A DNA stretch of 57,455 nucleotides, taken from the NCBI GenBank assembly GCA_005239465.1, contig SPAW01000013.1, positions 1 to 57,455 of the forward strand, read 5' to 3'. Position numbers and translations under genes: made by a program. This document shows, piece after piece, positions 29,939-37,646 of this stretch. The stretch comes from Nitrospira sp. (GTDB taxonomy: Bacteria; Nitrospirota; Nitrospiria; Nitrospirales; Nitrospiraceae). Every line of letters starts with the position of its first letter. The stretch's first letter is position 1. Under the pieces are notes generated by a model, which did no database searches, was not told where the DNA came from, and worked only from the letters and a program-made list of their open reading frames with translations.

Positions 29939-31104
29939 CCACTTCGCGCAGTTTCACGTTGCTCTGCACCATCGGCGTGTTCTGTTTCATCAGCTACAAC
30001 ATGGTGCGCATGCCGGTCTTGGCGCTGTTTGCGGAATCGCTGGGCGCCGGGCCTGAACGGATCGGACTGATCGTGTCTGTTTCGACCTTGACGGGCGTAT
30101 TGCTCAAGCTCCCTTCCGGTGCGCTGTCGGATATCTATGGTCGTCGAATACTCTTGCGAGTGGGTGTTGTCGCATTCGGGTTGCCCCCGTTCATCTATCC
30201 ATTTGTGTCGGACTTGAATCTGTTGACGGTTCTGCGGATGTTTCATGGCCTCGCTACGGCCATTTTTGCGCCCAGTGCGTTGGCGACTGTGGCGGAACTC
30301 TATCGAGAACGGCGCGGTGCCGCGATCGGCACCTATACGGCTTGCACACAATCCGGCGCGCTTCTCGGTCCGTTCATCGGCGGTTATCTCTTGTATGTTG
30401 CGGGTTTTTCATCCGCGTTCGTCACTGCCGGCGTATTCGGCTGCTTGGCCATTGTCATTTTCTATAACCTCCATCTGATGCCGCCCCCGTCTTGGGTCCA
30501 CGAAAAAGGGCTGGCTCCCGTGCTCGCGGAAATGTGGAAGGGGTTTGTCATCGTCAAGCGTAACCGCAAAGTTTTGATCACGAGTTCAACCGACGCGGCC
30601 AAGATGATCGCCAACGGCGCCTTGATGGCCTTCCTGCCGCTGTATGGCCTGTCGGTGGGATTGAATCCCGGCGAAGTCGGGCTTTTATTCACCGTCCAAG
30701 CCGGTACGTCGTTCTTCTCCAAGCCGATAATGGGCCGGGTGTCTGATCGCGTCGGGCGGCAGCCGCTGATCATGATCGGCCTGCTGATCTGTGCGGCCAC
30801 GTTCGTCTGCATCCCGCATGTGTCGATATTCACGATCTTGCTCTTCCTCTCCGCCGGATTTGGATTCGGCGAGGCCGTCGTGTCCTCGTCGTCCTCGGCG
30901 TTCGTCGCGGACAGCTCGGAGTTCAAGACGCTTGGAGCGGGCATGGGCATGCAGGGTACCATCGGGGACATCGGCCATGCCGCCGGGCCGCTGCTGGCTG
31001 GGGTGTTGATTGCAAACATGAACTATGCCGGTGCCTTCACGATCATTGCGGGCATTCAAGCGGCGGCGGCGGGGCTGTTCTGGCTGGCGATGAGGAATAA
31101 ATAG
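29935..31104 (+). CDS. Major facilitator superfamily transporter
   Basis: This 389-residue protein has about 12 predicted membrane spans. The loop 2-3 signature SGALSDIYGRRILLR and the matching loop 8-9 motif MGRVSDRVGRQPLIM are typical of MFS drug/H+ antiporter-type carriers. It starts at an ATG overlapping the previous stop. The riboflavin genes on both sides make a flavin-related or esterase-product substrate possible, but no sequence feature decides this. Confidence 0.9.
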   Translation: MTTSRSFTLLCTIGVFCFISYNMVRMPVLALFAESLGAGPERIGLIVSVSTLTGVLLKLPSGALSDIYGRRILLRVGVVAFGLPPFIYPFVSDLNLLTVLRMFHGLATAIFAPSALATVAELYRERRGAAIGTYTACTQSGALLGPFIGGYLLYVAGFSSAFVTAGVFGCLAIVIFYNLHLMPPPSWVHEKGLAPVLAEMWKGFVIVKRNRKVLITSSTDAAKMIANGALMAFLPLYGLSVGLNPGEVGLLFTVQAGTSFFSKPIMGRVSDRVGRQPLIMIGLLICAATFVCIPHVSIFTILLFLSAGFGFGEAVVSSSSSAFVADSSEFKTLGAGMGMQGTIGDIGHAAGPLLAGVLIANMNYAGAFTIIAGIQAAAAGLFWLAMRNK

Positions 31105-31109
31105 GCTGG

Positions 31110-31118
31110 TGCTATAAT
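31110..31118 (+). promoter_or_regulatory. Extended -10 promoter element (TGCTATAAT)
   Basis: A perfect TATAAT preceded by TGn lies 6 bases after the MFS stop and 9 bases before the ATG of the 39-residue protein. There is no good -35, as is usual for extended -10 promoters. Transcription would begin almost at the ATG, implying a leaderless message that continues into ribE. Confidence 0.5.
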
Positions 31119-31127
31119 GGCGGCGCA

Positions 31128-31247
31128 ATGAAAGAGATAGCGACAGAAAATGTGGTGATTGCCGTGCTGGCCACGATCGGCGTGGTCGTGCTGCTCATCC
31201 TGTTCGTGTATGTGGTTCGGCAAATGTTCAGACAGAAAGGGGAATAG
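31128..31247 (+). CDS. Small single-span membrane protein, 39 residues
   Basis: The frame encodes a short acidic start (MKEIATEN), a 21-residue hydrophobic helix (VVIAVLATIGVVVLLILFVY) and a basic tail (RQMFRQKGE). The positive-inside rule predicts N-out/C-in. No Shine-Dalgarno is visible, but an extended -10 element lies just upstream. It sits between the MFS gene and ribE. The regular organisation makes it a likely real gene. Function is unknown. Confidence 0.6.
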   Translation: MKEIATENVVIAVLATIGVVVLLILFVYVVRQMFRQKGE

Positions 31248-31267
31248 GCTCCGTGCTTGAGCTTCTC

Positions 31268-31390
31268 CAGGATATTCAAAATGGCCTCCGGCAAGGCCGC
31301 AGCGAGCGGCTAGCCGAGGTGTACTACCTTTAAGTACATCGAGGCTGGGCGAGAAGCGAGAACGAAGCTGGGGGCCTTTTCATATCCTGC
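31268..31390 (+). repeat. Dispersed structured repeat, copy 2 (ribE leader)
   Basis: The outer arms CAGGATAT (31268-31275) and ATATCCTG (31382-31389) are perfectly complementary. The centre has GTACT and AGTAC around 31321-31336. It shares CGGCAAGGCCGCAGC and GCGAGAACGAAGC with copy 1 in the opposite orientation. The right end stops two bases before the ribE ATG, so this element is the entire apparent leader of ribE. It does not resemble the FMN riboswitch. Confidence 0.7.
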
Positions 31391-31391
31391 T

Positions 31392-32045
31392 ATGTTCACC
31401 GGGATCGTCGAAGAAATGGGCGCGGTCACATCACTGGGCAAGACCCTCGCCGGGACTAGGATGACGATTCTTGCCTCTACGGTGATGGAGGATCTCAAGA
31501 TCGGCGACAGTGTCAGCGTGAACGGGATCTGCCTCACGGTGGTATCAAAGGGCGAACGCGACTTTTCTGTTGAAGTCTCGCCTGAGACACTTTCAGTGAC
31601 GACGCTCAGTCATCTCACGGCCGGTTCGCCCGTGAATCTTGAACGGGCCATGAAGCTGAATGAGCGGATCGGTGGGCATCTCGTCGCCGGCCATGTCGAT
31701 GGCGTCGGCACCATCCGCAGTCGTCATCAAGAAGGCAACGCGGTCTACTTCAGCATCGAAGCGCCGCAAGAGATGTTGCGCTACTGCGTCGTCAAGGGTT
31801 CAATCACAGTCGATGGCATCAGCCTGACGATTAATGATGTGACCGACCGAGGCTTTTCCGTCGCCATTATTCCACACACAGCCAAAATGACGACACTTGG
31901 CATCAAGCAGGTCAACGACACCGTGAATCTCGAATCCGACCTCATCGGTAAGTACGTCGAGCGCCTACTTCAAGAACGGAGCCAATTGCCCAAGACGACG
32001 CCCATTATCGACAAGGATTATCTGCAGAAGCGGGGATTGATTTAA
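31392..32045 (+). CDS. ribE: Riboflavin synthase alpha chain
   Basis: This 217-residue protein makes riboflavin by dismutation of two lumazine molecules. It shows the two homologous lumazine-binding domains: MFTGIVEEMGAV...SVSVNGICLTVV (1-95) and the second repeat with GHLVAGHVDGVG and GSITVDGISLTIN (96-200). Length is normal. No ribosome-binding site is visible, because the dispersed repeat runs up to the ATG. With ribD it covers two parts of the pathway, and the other riboflavin genes are not in the window. Confidence 0.95.
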   Translation: MFTGIVEEMGAVTSLGKTLAGTRMTILASTVMEDLKIGDSVSVNGICLTVVSKGERDFSVEVSPETLSVTTLSHLTAGSPVNLERAMKLNERIGGHLVAGHVDGVGTIRSRHQEGNAVYFSIEAPQEMLRYCVVKGSITVDGISLTINDVTDRGFSVAIIPHTAKMTTLGIKQVNDTVNLESDLIGKYVERLLQERSQLPKTTPIIDKDYLQKRGLI

Positions 32046-32174
32046 TCCCATCCCCTCAGAGAGGGTCTCTACACACTTTACCGGTTTTTTATACCTGTCG
32101 ACGAGGAGCTGGGTGATGATTGAGAAGAGGGCAGCCGGACTCCCGCTTGGAGAGCCCGGCCGTTGGGATAGTGA

Positions 32175-33134
32175 TCAGCAGCAGACGCCGCCAGTCGGAG
32201 GAGGAGGCTGAAAATCTGGCCGGATGATGTATTGTGAGGCGGGCCCCACATTTTGTTGTCCGCCTAATACCGTGGAGTACTGACCGCTCGCGGTGTTCTG
32301 GCCGCCACCCAGGATGCTGGAGTTCAATCCGCTGGCGATGTTCAATTCGCCGCCGAGGACGGCAGCGTATTGACCATGTATCGCGTTTCTCACTCCGAAT
32401 ACGAGTCCGCCGAATGAACTGAACGCATTCATCTGGCCTCCCACCAAGTTATGCGAACCGGTTCGATTAAGCCCCACGCCGTCCGTTCTGACTTCGTTGT
32501 ACCCGATGATCAAGTTGCCCAGGCCGGTCGTGGTAGGGGTAGTGGTATTTGTTGCGCCGGAACCGCTCTGTACGTGAACGTTCACACCCTTGAAGATAAT
32601 GTGTGGACCGTTGACGCCGTTCATCGGATCGGGGTTGATCGAGACGTAGTTTTCCAGGCCTGGGACGCCACCACCGCCACCTGCTGGTCTACTTTCCAAT
32701 GTGGCGATTTGTGCCTGGAGGGTTGTGATCTGAGCCTGTGCGGTTTGGAGCGCCGCAAGCAATGTGGTGTCGGCGCTGAGGAGTGTCGCTACGCTACTCT
32801 CCAACGAGGTGACTTTCGTCTGTAGGGCTTCGAGAGAGCCGGCCGTCGTGCTGCTCGTCGTGCTGCTAGCGTTGTACTGATGGTGCTTGTGCTCTTTCAA
32901 CCGCTCCCGTAGGTCGGCAATGCGTTCCTTCAGATTTTGGATACGCTGGTGGTCGATCAGCCGATGACGGGATGAGTGATGGTTGGCATTGGAATCGGTT
33001 GCCCAGACTAGGCTCGGTCCCGTGAAGATCGCCAATGCCATGCAGCTTGCGAGCACAGCTCGCAGACAGTGGTTGCCGAGACCTCTCTCCATGAGTGTGA
33101 AGCGTGATGCCTCACGTGAGAAGTTCGTGTCCAT
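32175..33134 (-). CDS. Exported coiled-coil protein with YadA-head-like repeats
   Basis: The 319-residue product has an N-terminal basic stretch and signal-type hydrophobic segment (about 25-46, cut near VWATD). A His/Lys/Arg-rich coil (50-90) and a long Leu/Gln/Thr coiled coil (about 98-150) follow. After a Gly-rich hinge comes a C-terminal half with repeated AVLGGELNIASGLNSS, ILGGGQNTASGQYST and VLGGQQN units. Such units with GG-x-x-N and SG-x-x-S resemble the left-handed roll of trimeric autotransporter heads. No membrane-anchor barrel is present; it ends in Pro-rich sequence and CysCys. AGGAGGGG precedes the ATG. Function is unknown. Confidence 0.75.
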   Translation of the reverse strand: MDTNFSREASRFTLMERGLGNHCLRAVLASCMALAIFTGPSLVWATDSNANHHSSRHRLIDHQRIQNLKERIADLRERLKEHKHHQYNASSTTSSTTAGSLEALQTKVTSLESSVATLLSADTTLLAALQTAQAQITTLQAQIATLESRPAGGGGGVPGLENYVSINPDPMNGVNGPHIIFKGVNVHVQSGSGATNTTTPTTTGLGNLIIGYNEVRTDGVGLNRTGSHNLVGGQMNAFSSFGGLVFGVRNAIHGQYAAVLGGELNIASGLNSSILGGGQNTASGQYSTVLGGQQNVGPASQYIIRPDFQPPPPTGGVCC

Positions 33135-33561
33135 ACCAGTACCCCTCCTTTGTGTTGCTCCGTTCCCAGCGCCTAGGTTGTTTTGCTAGGGTCGCCATGA
33201 GAACGGGATGTGGTGGTTCCTGGGTCTCGTAAGCGCAAAGGATGTGCCGCTTTGGTTCTACAACGGGTTAGGGTGGTCTGATTCCTGCTCTAGGGGGGTG
33301 GCCATTCGAAGTGAAAGGGACGCAAAATGCGCCCTTTTTGCCAAGAAACGGACGAATATCAGGATGATTTTGCCAAGGGAGAGGAGCGGGTGGCCGGCGG
33401 GTGAGAAGGAAGGGCGATCCTAGTAGAAATCCTAAGAAGACAGACTTCTGGACGTGTTTGACTGTGGCAAAACTATTCCTTGATCATCGAATTGCCTCCA
33501 GGGTTTTGATGAAGCTGAAATCTCAAAAACTTTTCTGCAAGTGATGGGCAAGTCACGTTCG
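33135..33561. other. Intergenic region with an orphan terminator-like hairpin
   Basis: No protein gene is apparent. The left edge should contain the promoter of the coiled-coil protein gene on the minus strand. A clear plus-strand hairpin with a T-tract near 33330 has no matching plus-strand gene, which raises the possibility of a small RNA in 33180-33340. Confidence 0.35.
33314..33339 (+). terminator. Intrinsic terminator-like hairpin without a gene
   Basis: AAAGGG pairs with CCCTTT and CGCA with TGCG around an AAA loop, with one bulged A. TTTTT follows. It is a well-formed terminator on the plus strand. The nearest upstream plus-strand gene is ribE, more than 1 kb away, with an opposite-strand gene between. 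Confidence 0.6.
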
Positions 33562-33783
33562 CTAGGTCTGGTTTTGGGCAGATGAGCGATAGGTGAGATA
33601 GAGCACAATGCCCGCAAATACAGAGATGACGAAACCCACCGCAAGCTGAGTGCCGAAACTGATCGGGCCGACGTACATCTTATACAGTTGTAGCGGCACG
33701 ATCGGCAGGCCTACTGCCAGAGCAAGGCCCATCATATGCCGTCTCAGATATATCGGCTCGCCTGGTTTTCGTGCGTCCCTCAG
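33562..33783 (-). CDS. Small membrane protein directly behind acs
   Basis: The certain part is an ATG frame of 57 residues (start at 33735). It has two hydrophobic spans, MGLALAVGLPIVPLQLY and LAVGFVISVFAGIVLYLTY. The frame stays open and protein-like (RDARKPGEPIYLRRH) up to a CTG six bases past the acs stop. The GAGGAG that ends acs is spaced correctly to serve as its ribosome-binding site. I therefore extend it to that CTG (73 residues) as the likely start. Family knowledge: acs is often followed by small membrane proteins, but I do not recognise this one. Confidence 0.6.
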   Translation of the reverse strand: MRDARKPGEPIYLRRHMMGLALAVGLPIVPLQLYKMYVGPISFGTQLAVGFVISVFAGIVLYLTYRSSAQNQT

Positions 33784-33788
33784 GTCAG

Positions 33789-35678
33789 TTACTCCTCGAT
33801 GGTCGAAATATCGCCCGGGTCTTGCCCAAGCTCTTTCGCTTTGAGGACACGTCGCATGATTTTCCCTGACCGGGTTTTAGGGAGTGAGGAAACGATATCA
33901 ATTTCAGACGGTACGCCGATTTTGCCCAACTCCTTCAGCACCTGATCCTTGATCGACTGGATCAGTGCCGGGCTTTCTGTCTCTCCCTGTTTCAGAATGA
34001 TGAAGGCCTTGATGGATTCGCCGACGAGCTTGTGTGGTTTGCCGATCACCGCAGCTTCCGCCACTGCGTGGTGGCTGACCAGCGCGCTTTCCACTTCGGC
34101 GGTGCCGAGGCGGTTGCCGGCCACTTTGATCACGTCATCGGCACGGCCCATGAACCACATGTAGCCGTCTGCGTCTTTGTGGCAGATGTCACCGGTGGCA
34201 TAGCAATTCGGGATGGTGTTCCAGTAGGTCTTGTACCGCTCCGGATCTTTATAAATGGTCCGCATCATCGAGGGCCACGGTTTCTTGATGACGGCAAAGC
34301 CGCCTGCGTTTGCGGGCAAGCAGTTGCCCTCGCGGTCGACCACATCGGCTTCGATACCCAGGAACGACCTCGTGGCCGAGCCGGGTTTTAGTGGCACTGT
34401 GGGAAGAGGGGTGATGAGGATGGATCCTGTTTCCGTCTGCCACCAGGTGTCCATGATGGGTTTGTCCCCACCTGTCACACGGTGAAACCATTCCCAGGCT
34501 TCCGGATTGATCGGTTCACCCACGCTGCCGAGGATGCGGAGCGTCGAGAGGTCAAACTTTTTTGGCCAGTCCTCGCCATAACGCATGAGCAGGCGGATCG
34601 CCGTGGGGGTGGTATAGAAAATCGCCACGCCGTAACGTTCGATCAAATCCCACCAGCGGCCCGGATTCGGATAGTCCGGCTTGCCTTCAGCCGTCAGTAT
34701 CGTCGCGCCATTTAGAAGCGGACCATAGACGATATAACTATGGCCCGTGACCCAGCCTGGATCGGCGACGCAGAAGTACACGTCGTCGTCCTTGAGATCG
34801 AACACATACTTCGTGGTTATGTAGGTGCCGACCATGTAGCCGCCGTGGACATGGACAACACCCTTTGGCTTGCCGGTGGTGCCGGAGGTGTAGAGAATAT
34901 ACAGCGGCGTCTCAGCATCCAACTGCTCCGCTTCGCAGAGCGCCCTCTCACCTTTCACCCACTCGTTCCAATCGATTTCTTTTGGCGCGGACAGCGCCGG
35001 GCCTGGATTCTGACGGCGCACCACAATCACGTGGTCGACGGTGGCGCAGGTCTTGAGCGCTTCATCCACGACCGACTTCAAGTTGATGACCTTGCCGCGA
35101 TCGAACCCGACATCGGCGGTGATCACCACCTTGGCCTCGGCATCGTTGACGCGGTTGGCCAAAGCCGGCGCACTGAAGCCGGAATAGACCACGCTGTGGA
35201 TGACGCCGATTCGCGCGCAGGCCAGCATCGCGACGACTTGCTCGGGAATCTTGGGGAGATAGATGGTCACGCGATCGCCCTTCTTGAGACCGAGCTTTTT
35301 GAGGGCGTTGGCGCAGCGATTCACTTGCCGGTACAGTTCGCCATAGGTGAAGACGCGCTCCTGATCGTTCTCGCCCACCCAGATCAGCGCGACTTTATTC
35401 TTGCGCCAGGTTTTGACGTGGCGGTCCAGACAGTTGTAGGTAATGTTGCAGGTAGCGCCGACAAACCATTTTGCCCAGGGATAGTCCCACTCGAGAACTT
35501 TGTTCCAGGGAGAGAACCACTCGAGCTCTTTGGCAGCGCCACTCCAAAAGGCTTCAGGATCGGCGACGGATTTCTTGTACTCGGTCTCGTAGTCCTTAAT
35601 GTAGGCTGCAGCTTTTGTCTTGGCGGTTGGTTGGTAGGTCCGACTTTCCTTCAAGAGGGTTTCGATCTTTTCACCCAT
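33789..35678 (-). CDS. acs: Acetyl-CoA synthetase (AMP-forming)
   Basis: This 629-residue enzyme activates acetate to acetyl-CoA via acetyl-AMP. Landmarks are the P-loop-like YTSGTTGKPKGVVH, the acyl-AMP motif TWWQTETG, ATGD and GRADDVIKVAGNRLGTAEVE, and the C-terminal PKTRSGKIMRR. The lysine of this last motif is the usual acetylation-controlled residue. Length is slightly shorter than E. coli Acs (652). I chose the ATG 10 bases after AAGGAGG; a GTG 9 bases upstream is too close to that site. A small membrane protein gene follows almost without gap. Confidence 0.95.
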   Translation of the reverse strand: MGEKIETLLKESRTYQPTAKTKAAAYIKDYETEYKKSVADPEAFWSGAAKELEWFSPWNKVLEWDYPWAKWFVGATCNITYNCLDRHVKTWRKNKVALIWVGENDQERVFTYGELYRQVNRCANALKKLGLKKGDRVTIYLPKIPEQVVAMLACARIGVIHSVVYSGFSAPALANRVNDAEAKVVITADVGFDRGKVINLKSVVDEALKTCATVDHVIVVRRQNPGPALSAPKEIDWNEWVKGERALCEAEQLDAETPLYILYTSGTTGKPKGVVHVHGGYMVGTYITTKYVFDLKDDDVYFCVADPGWVTGHSYIVYGPLLNGATILTAEGKPDYPNPGRWWDLIERYGVAIFYTTPTAIRLLMRYGEDWPKKFDLSTLRILGSVGEPINPEAWEWFHRVTGGDKPIMDTWWQTETGSILITPLPTVPLKPGSATRSFLGIEADVVDREGNCLPANAGGFAVIKKPWPSMMRTIYKDPERYKTYWNTIPNCYATGDICHKDADGYMWFMGRADDVIKVAGNRLGTAEVESALVSHHAVAEAAVIGKPHKLVGESIKAFIILKQGETESPALIQSIKDQVLKELGKIGVPSEIDIVSSLPKTRSGKIMRRVLKAKELGQDPGDISTIEE

Positions 35679-35882
35679 GGTAGGCACACCTCCTTAATCG
35701 ACGGAGTCTAATGACAGGAAAGGCAATTATGGAGAAAGGTGGGCGCGTCTGCAACCATCCATTTGTACGGGGCACAGGGGCCCTGTGCGTCCCTTCGCGT
35801 TGTTCAGGAAAAGTCGCTGGACTCCAAGCCGGATTCCTTGACAGTCATTGAGGGCCATGGGTAGGCTGACTTGGAGCCGATT

Positions 35883-37283
35883 ATGCGAACCCCTCCTGAA
35901 TCTATGCGACAGTTCCTTAGGATTCTCGGGATTACCGTACTTCTGCTGAGTAGTTCGTTCGGCTTGACGCCTTACAATGCCGTGCCGACCGCTCAGGCCC
36001 AGTTGGGGAAGCCCGAAGGCCTTTATTACAAGTCCTGGGCAATCATTATTGGGATTGAAAACTATCTGCTGGCGCCGGACATTCCAGGGGCCATCGATGA
36101 CGCGAAGAAGGTGGCCCAGGCGTTTCGGCAATTGGGGTTCGACGAGGTTGTGGAAATCTACGACAAGGATGCCGGCTTCCGACGCCTGCATCAGGTCTTG
36201 AGCGATATGTTGCCGAGAAAAGTGGGCCGCATGGACCGGCTCGTGATCTTCTATGTGGGCCATGCAGGTGTGGCACAGGATGCCGATGGAAAAGATCGGG
36301 GCTATCTCGTGCCGCTGGATGCCCAGGTCAATAACGTGGCGAAGTCGGTGACCGTTGAGCACCTGAAGGAGTTTACCAGGCGGTCGGCCTCGAAGCACAC
36401 GCTCCTGATTCTGGATGCGCCGGTATACGGATGGGAGACGACAGCGCCGCAGCCGTTGTCACTTGAAGGTCGGCTTGCACCGGAAGCCGATACGGAACGA
36501 CGTGCGGTTCAGGTGATCAGCGCGGCTGACAAAGGGGAGTTCTCGTTTCGTTCTGGCGGGAAGAGTCTCTTTGTGCAGGCGCTGCTGACCGGGCTCGCGG
36601 GCGCAGCCGATCTAAACAAGAATGGTTGGCTAATGGCCTCCGAACTGGGGACGTATCTCGCGCAACAGGTAAATGCCGCTACCAAGGGTACACAGCATCC
36701 GACAAGTCTGCGAATCGATGGCGATGGAGACACGGTGTTGGTCGAAGGGCGGAAGGCCGCGTTCGTGCTTGGCGCTGATCCACAGACACCTGCGGAACGG
36801 CACCAGGCCGCCAAGGCTCAGTATGAACAGGCCTTCGCGCTGCTGCAGGAGGGAAAGTCAGCGGACGAGGCATTAGAACGCCTCAATCGCGCGATTGAGT
36901 ACGACCCGACCTATGGTGATGCCTACGTCCTGAAAAGTTATGTTCGTTTGGAAGTCGTTCCGAATCTAGACGAGGCGTTGGTCTCCGGCCAGCTTGCCGT
37001 GAAGCACGCGCCGGACAATCCCGATTCCTTTTACACACTGGGGCTCATTTATGAGAAGCGCGGCAACTTTGCGGAGTCTGAGGCGGCACTTCTCCAGGCG
37101 TTGAAAGTGAACGCGGGCTATCAGGATGTCTACTTCTCATTAGGGACCCTTTACGCAGATCATCTCAACGATCAGCCCAAGTCCGTCGAGGCGTTCCGTC
37201 GTTATCTCGAATTGGGCGGCGCGCATGCCCGCGCCAGAGCTGCCGTCAGTCAAGCCGATCAGTCCACGAAGCCCACACCCTAG
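35883..37283 (+). CDS. Exported caspase-fold/TPR protein lacking the catalytic Cys
   Basis: This 466-residue protein has a signal peptide (about 8-40, ending QAQ). A C14 caspase-like domain (50-260) follows: YKSWAIIIGIENY, IDDAKKVAQAF, and VIFYVGHAG with the dyad His127. At the second dyad position, where active relatives have DACYSG, it reads LLILDAPVYGWE, so the cysteine is replaced (Pro180). Residues about 290-460 are TPR repeats (FYTLGLIYEKRGNFAESEAAL). It is probably a non-catalytic, protein-binding periplasmic protein. The ATG follows GGAG by 8 bases. Confidence 0.8.
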   Translation: MRTPPESMRQFLRILGITVLLLSSSFGLTPYNAVPTAQAQLGKPEGLYYKSWAIIIGIENYLLAPDIPGAIDDAKKVAQAFRQLGFDEVVEIYDKDAGFRRLHQVLSDMLPRKVGRMDRLVIFYVGHAGVAQDADGKDRGYLVPLDAQVNNVAKSVTVEHLKEFTRRSASKHTLLILDAPVYGWETTAPQPLSLEGRLAPEADTERRAVQVISAADKGEFSFRSGGKSLFVQALLTGLAGAADLNKNGWLMASELGTYLAQQVNAATKGTQHPTSLRIDGDGDTVLVEGRKAAFVLGADPQTPAERHQAAKAQYEQAFALLQEGKSADEALERLNRAIEYDPTYGDAYVLKSYVRLEVVPNLDEALVSGQLAVKHAPDNPDSFYTLGLIYEKRGNFAESEAALLQALKVNAGYQDVYFSLGTLYADHLNDQPKSVEAFRRYLELGGAHARARAAVSQADQSTKPTP

Positions 37284-37450
37284 TTCTTCTCGCCCCCTTT
37301 GAGGTAGCCAAGGCCGATCTTGACCGCTCGCCGGGTGATTTCCGCCCAACGAACTTGCGGATAAGCGGCTAAGACGGCAGCGGCCTTAGGGTCCTGGATG
37401 TCGAGGTTTGCAATTTTGATGATGCCGTCATCAATCTGAATGTCGGCCAC
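37280..37450 (-). CDS. Small soluble protein, 56 residues
   Basis: A GTG start preceded by AGAGGGAGA opens a frame encoding a beta-like start (MADIQIDDGIIKIANLDI) and two helices (KAAAVLAAYPQVRWAEITRR, AVKIGLGYLK). Composition is that of a folded protein. It converges on the caspase-fold gene, with stops overlapping by 4 bases. The N-terminal beta and two-helix layout could be a ribbon-helix-helix-like fold, but this is guesswork. The function is unknown. Confidence 0.55.
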   Translation of the reverse strand: MADIQIDDGIIKIANLDIQDPKAAAVLAAYPQVRWAEITRRAVKIGLGYLKGGEKN

Positions 37451-37502
37451 GGGGGTTTCTCCCTCTTCCTGTTCAAGAAGTCAGATCAATGAGTTGTCGG
37501 TA

Positions 37503-37520
37503 CATGAGAATTGTCTCATG
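37503..37520. promoter_or_regulatory. Palindrome upstream of the lipoprotein cluster
   Basis: CATGAGA-ATTG-TCTCATG is a perfect 7-base inverted repeat, 27 bases upstream of a good -35 element. It is a candidate regulator-binding site for the four-gene envelope cluster. Confidence 0.4.
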
Positions 37521-37547
37521 ATTGTCAACCGCTACGAGTGCGTTTCG

Positions 37548-37576
37548 TTGACGGAACCAGGAACGCATGTTAGCAT
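37548..37576 (+). promoter_or_regulatory. Sigma-70-type promoter of the lipoprotein cluster
   Basis: TTGACG and TAGCAT are separated by 17 bases. Five of six and four of six positions match the consensus. It lies 70 bases before the first gene of the cluster, and no better promoter is seen in the gap. Confidence 0.5.
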
Positions 37577-37646
37577 GAATTCGTCATTTTATTCGCATTG
37601 CTTCCATGCGCAGCGACACAACTTTTTTATCGCGAAGGAGGATCAT

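Noticed and set aside
31268-31390. FMN riboswitch upstream of ribE
   Set aside because: The conserved RFN blocks are absent; the sequence is a dispersed repeat also found at 7131-7258.
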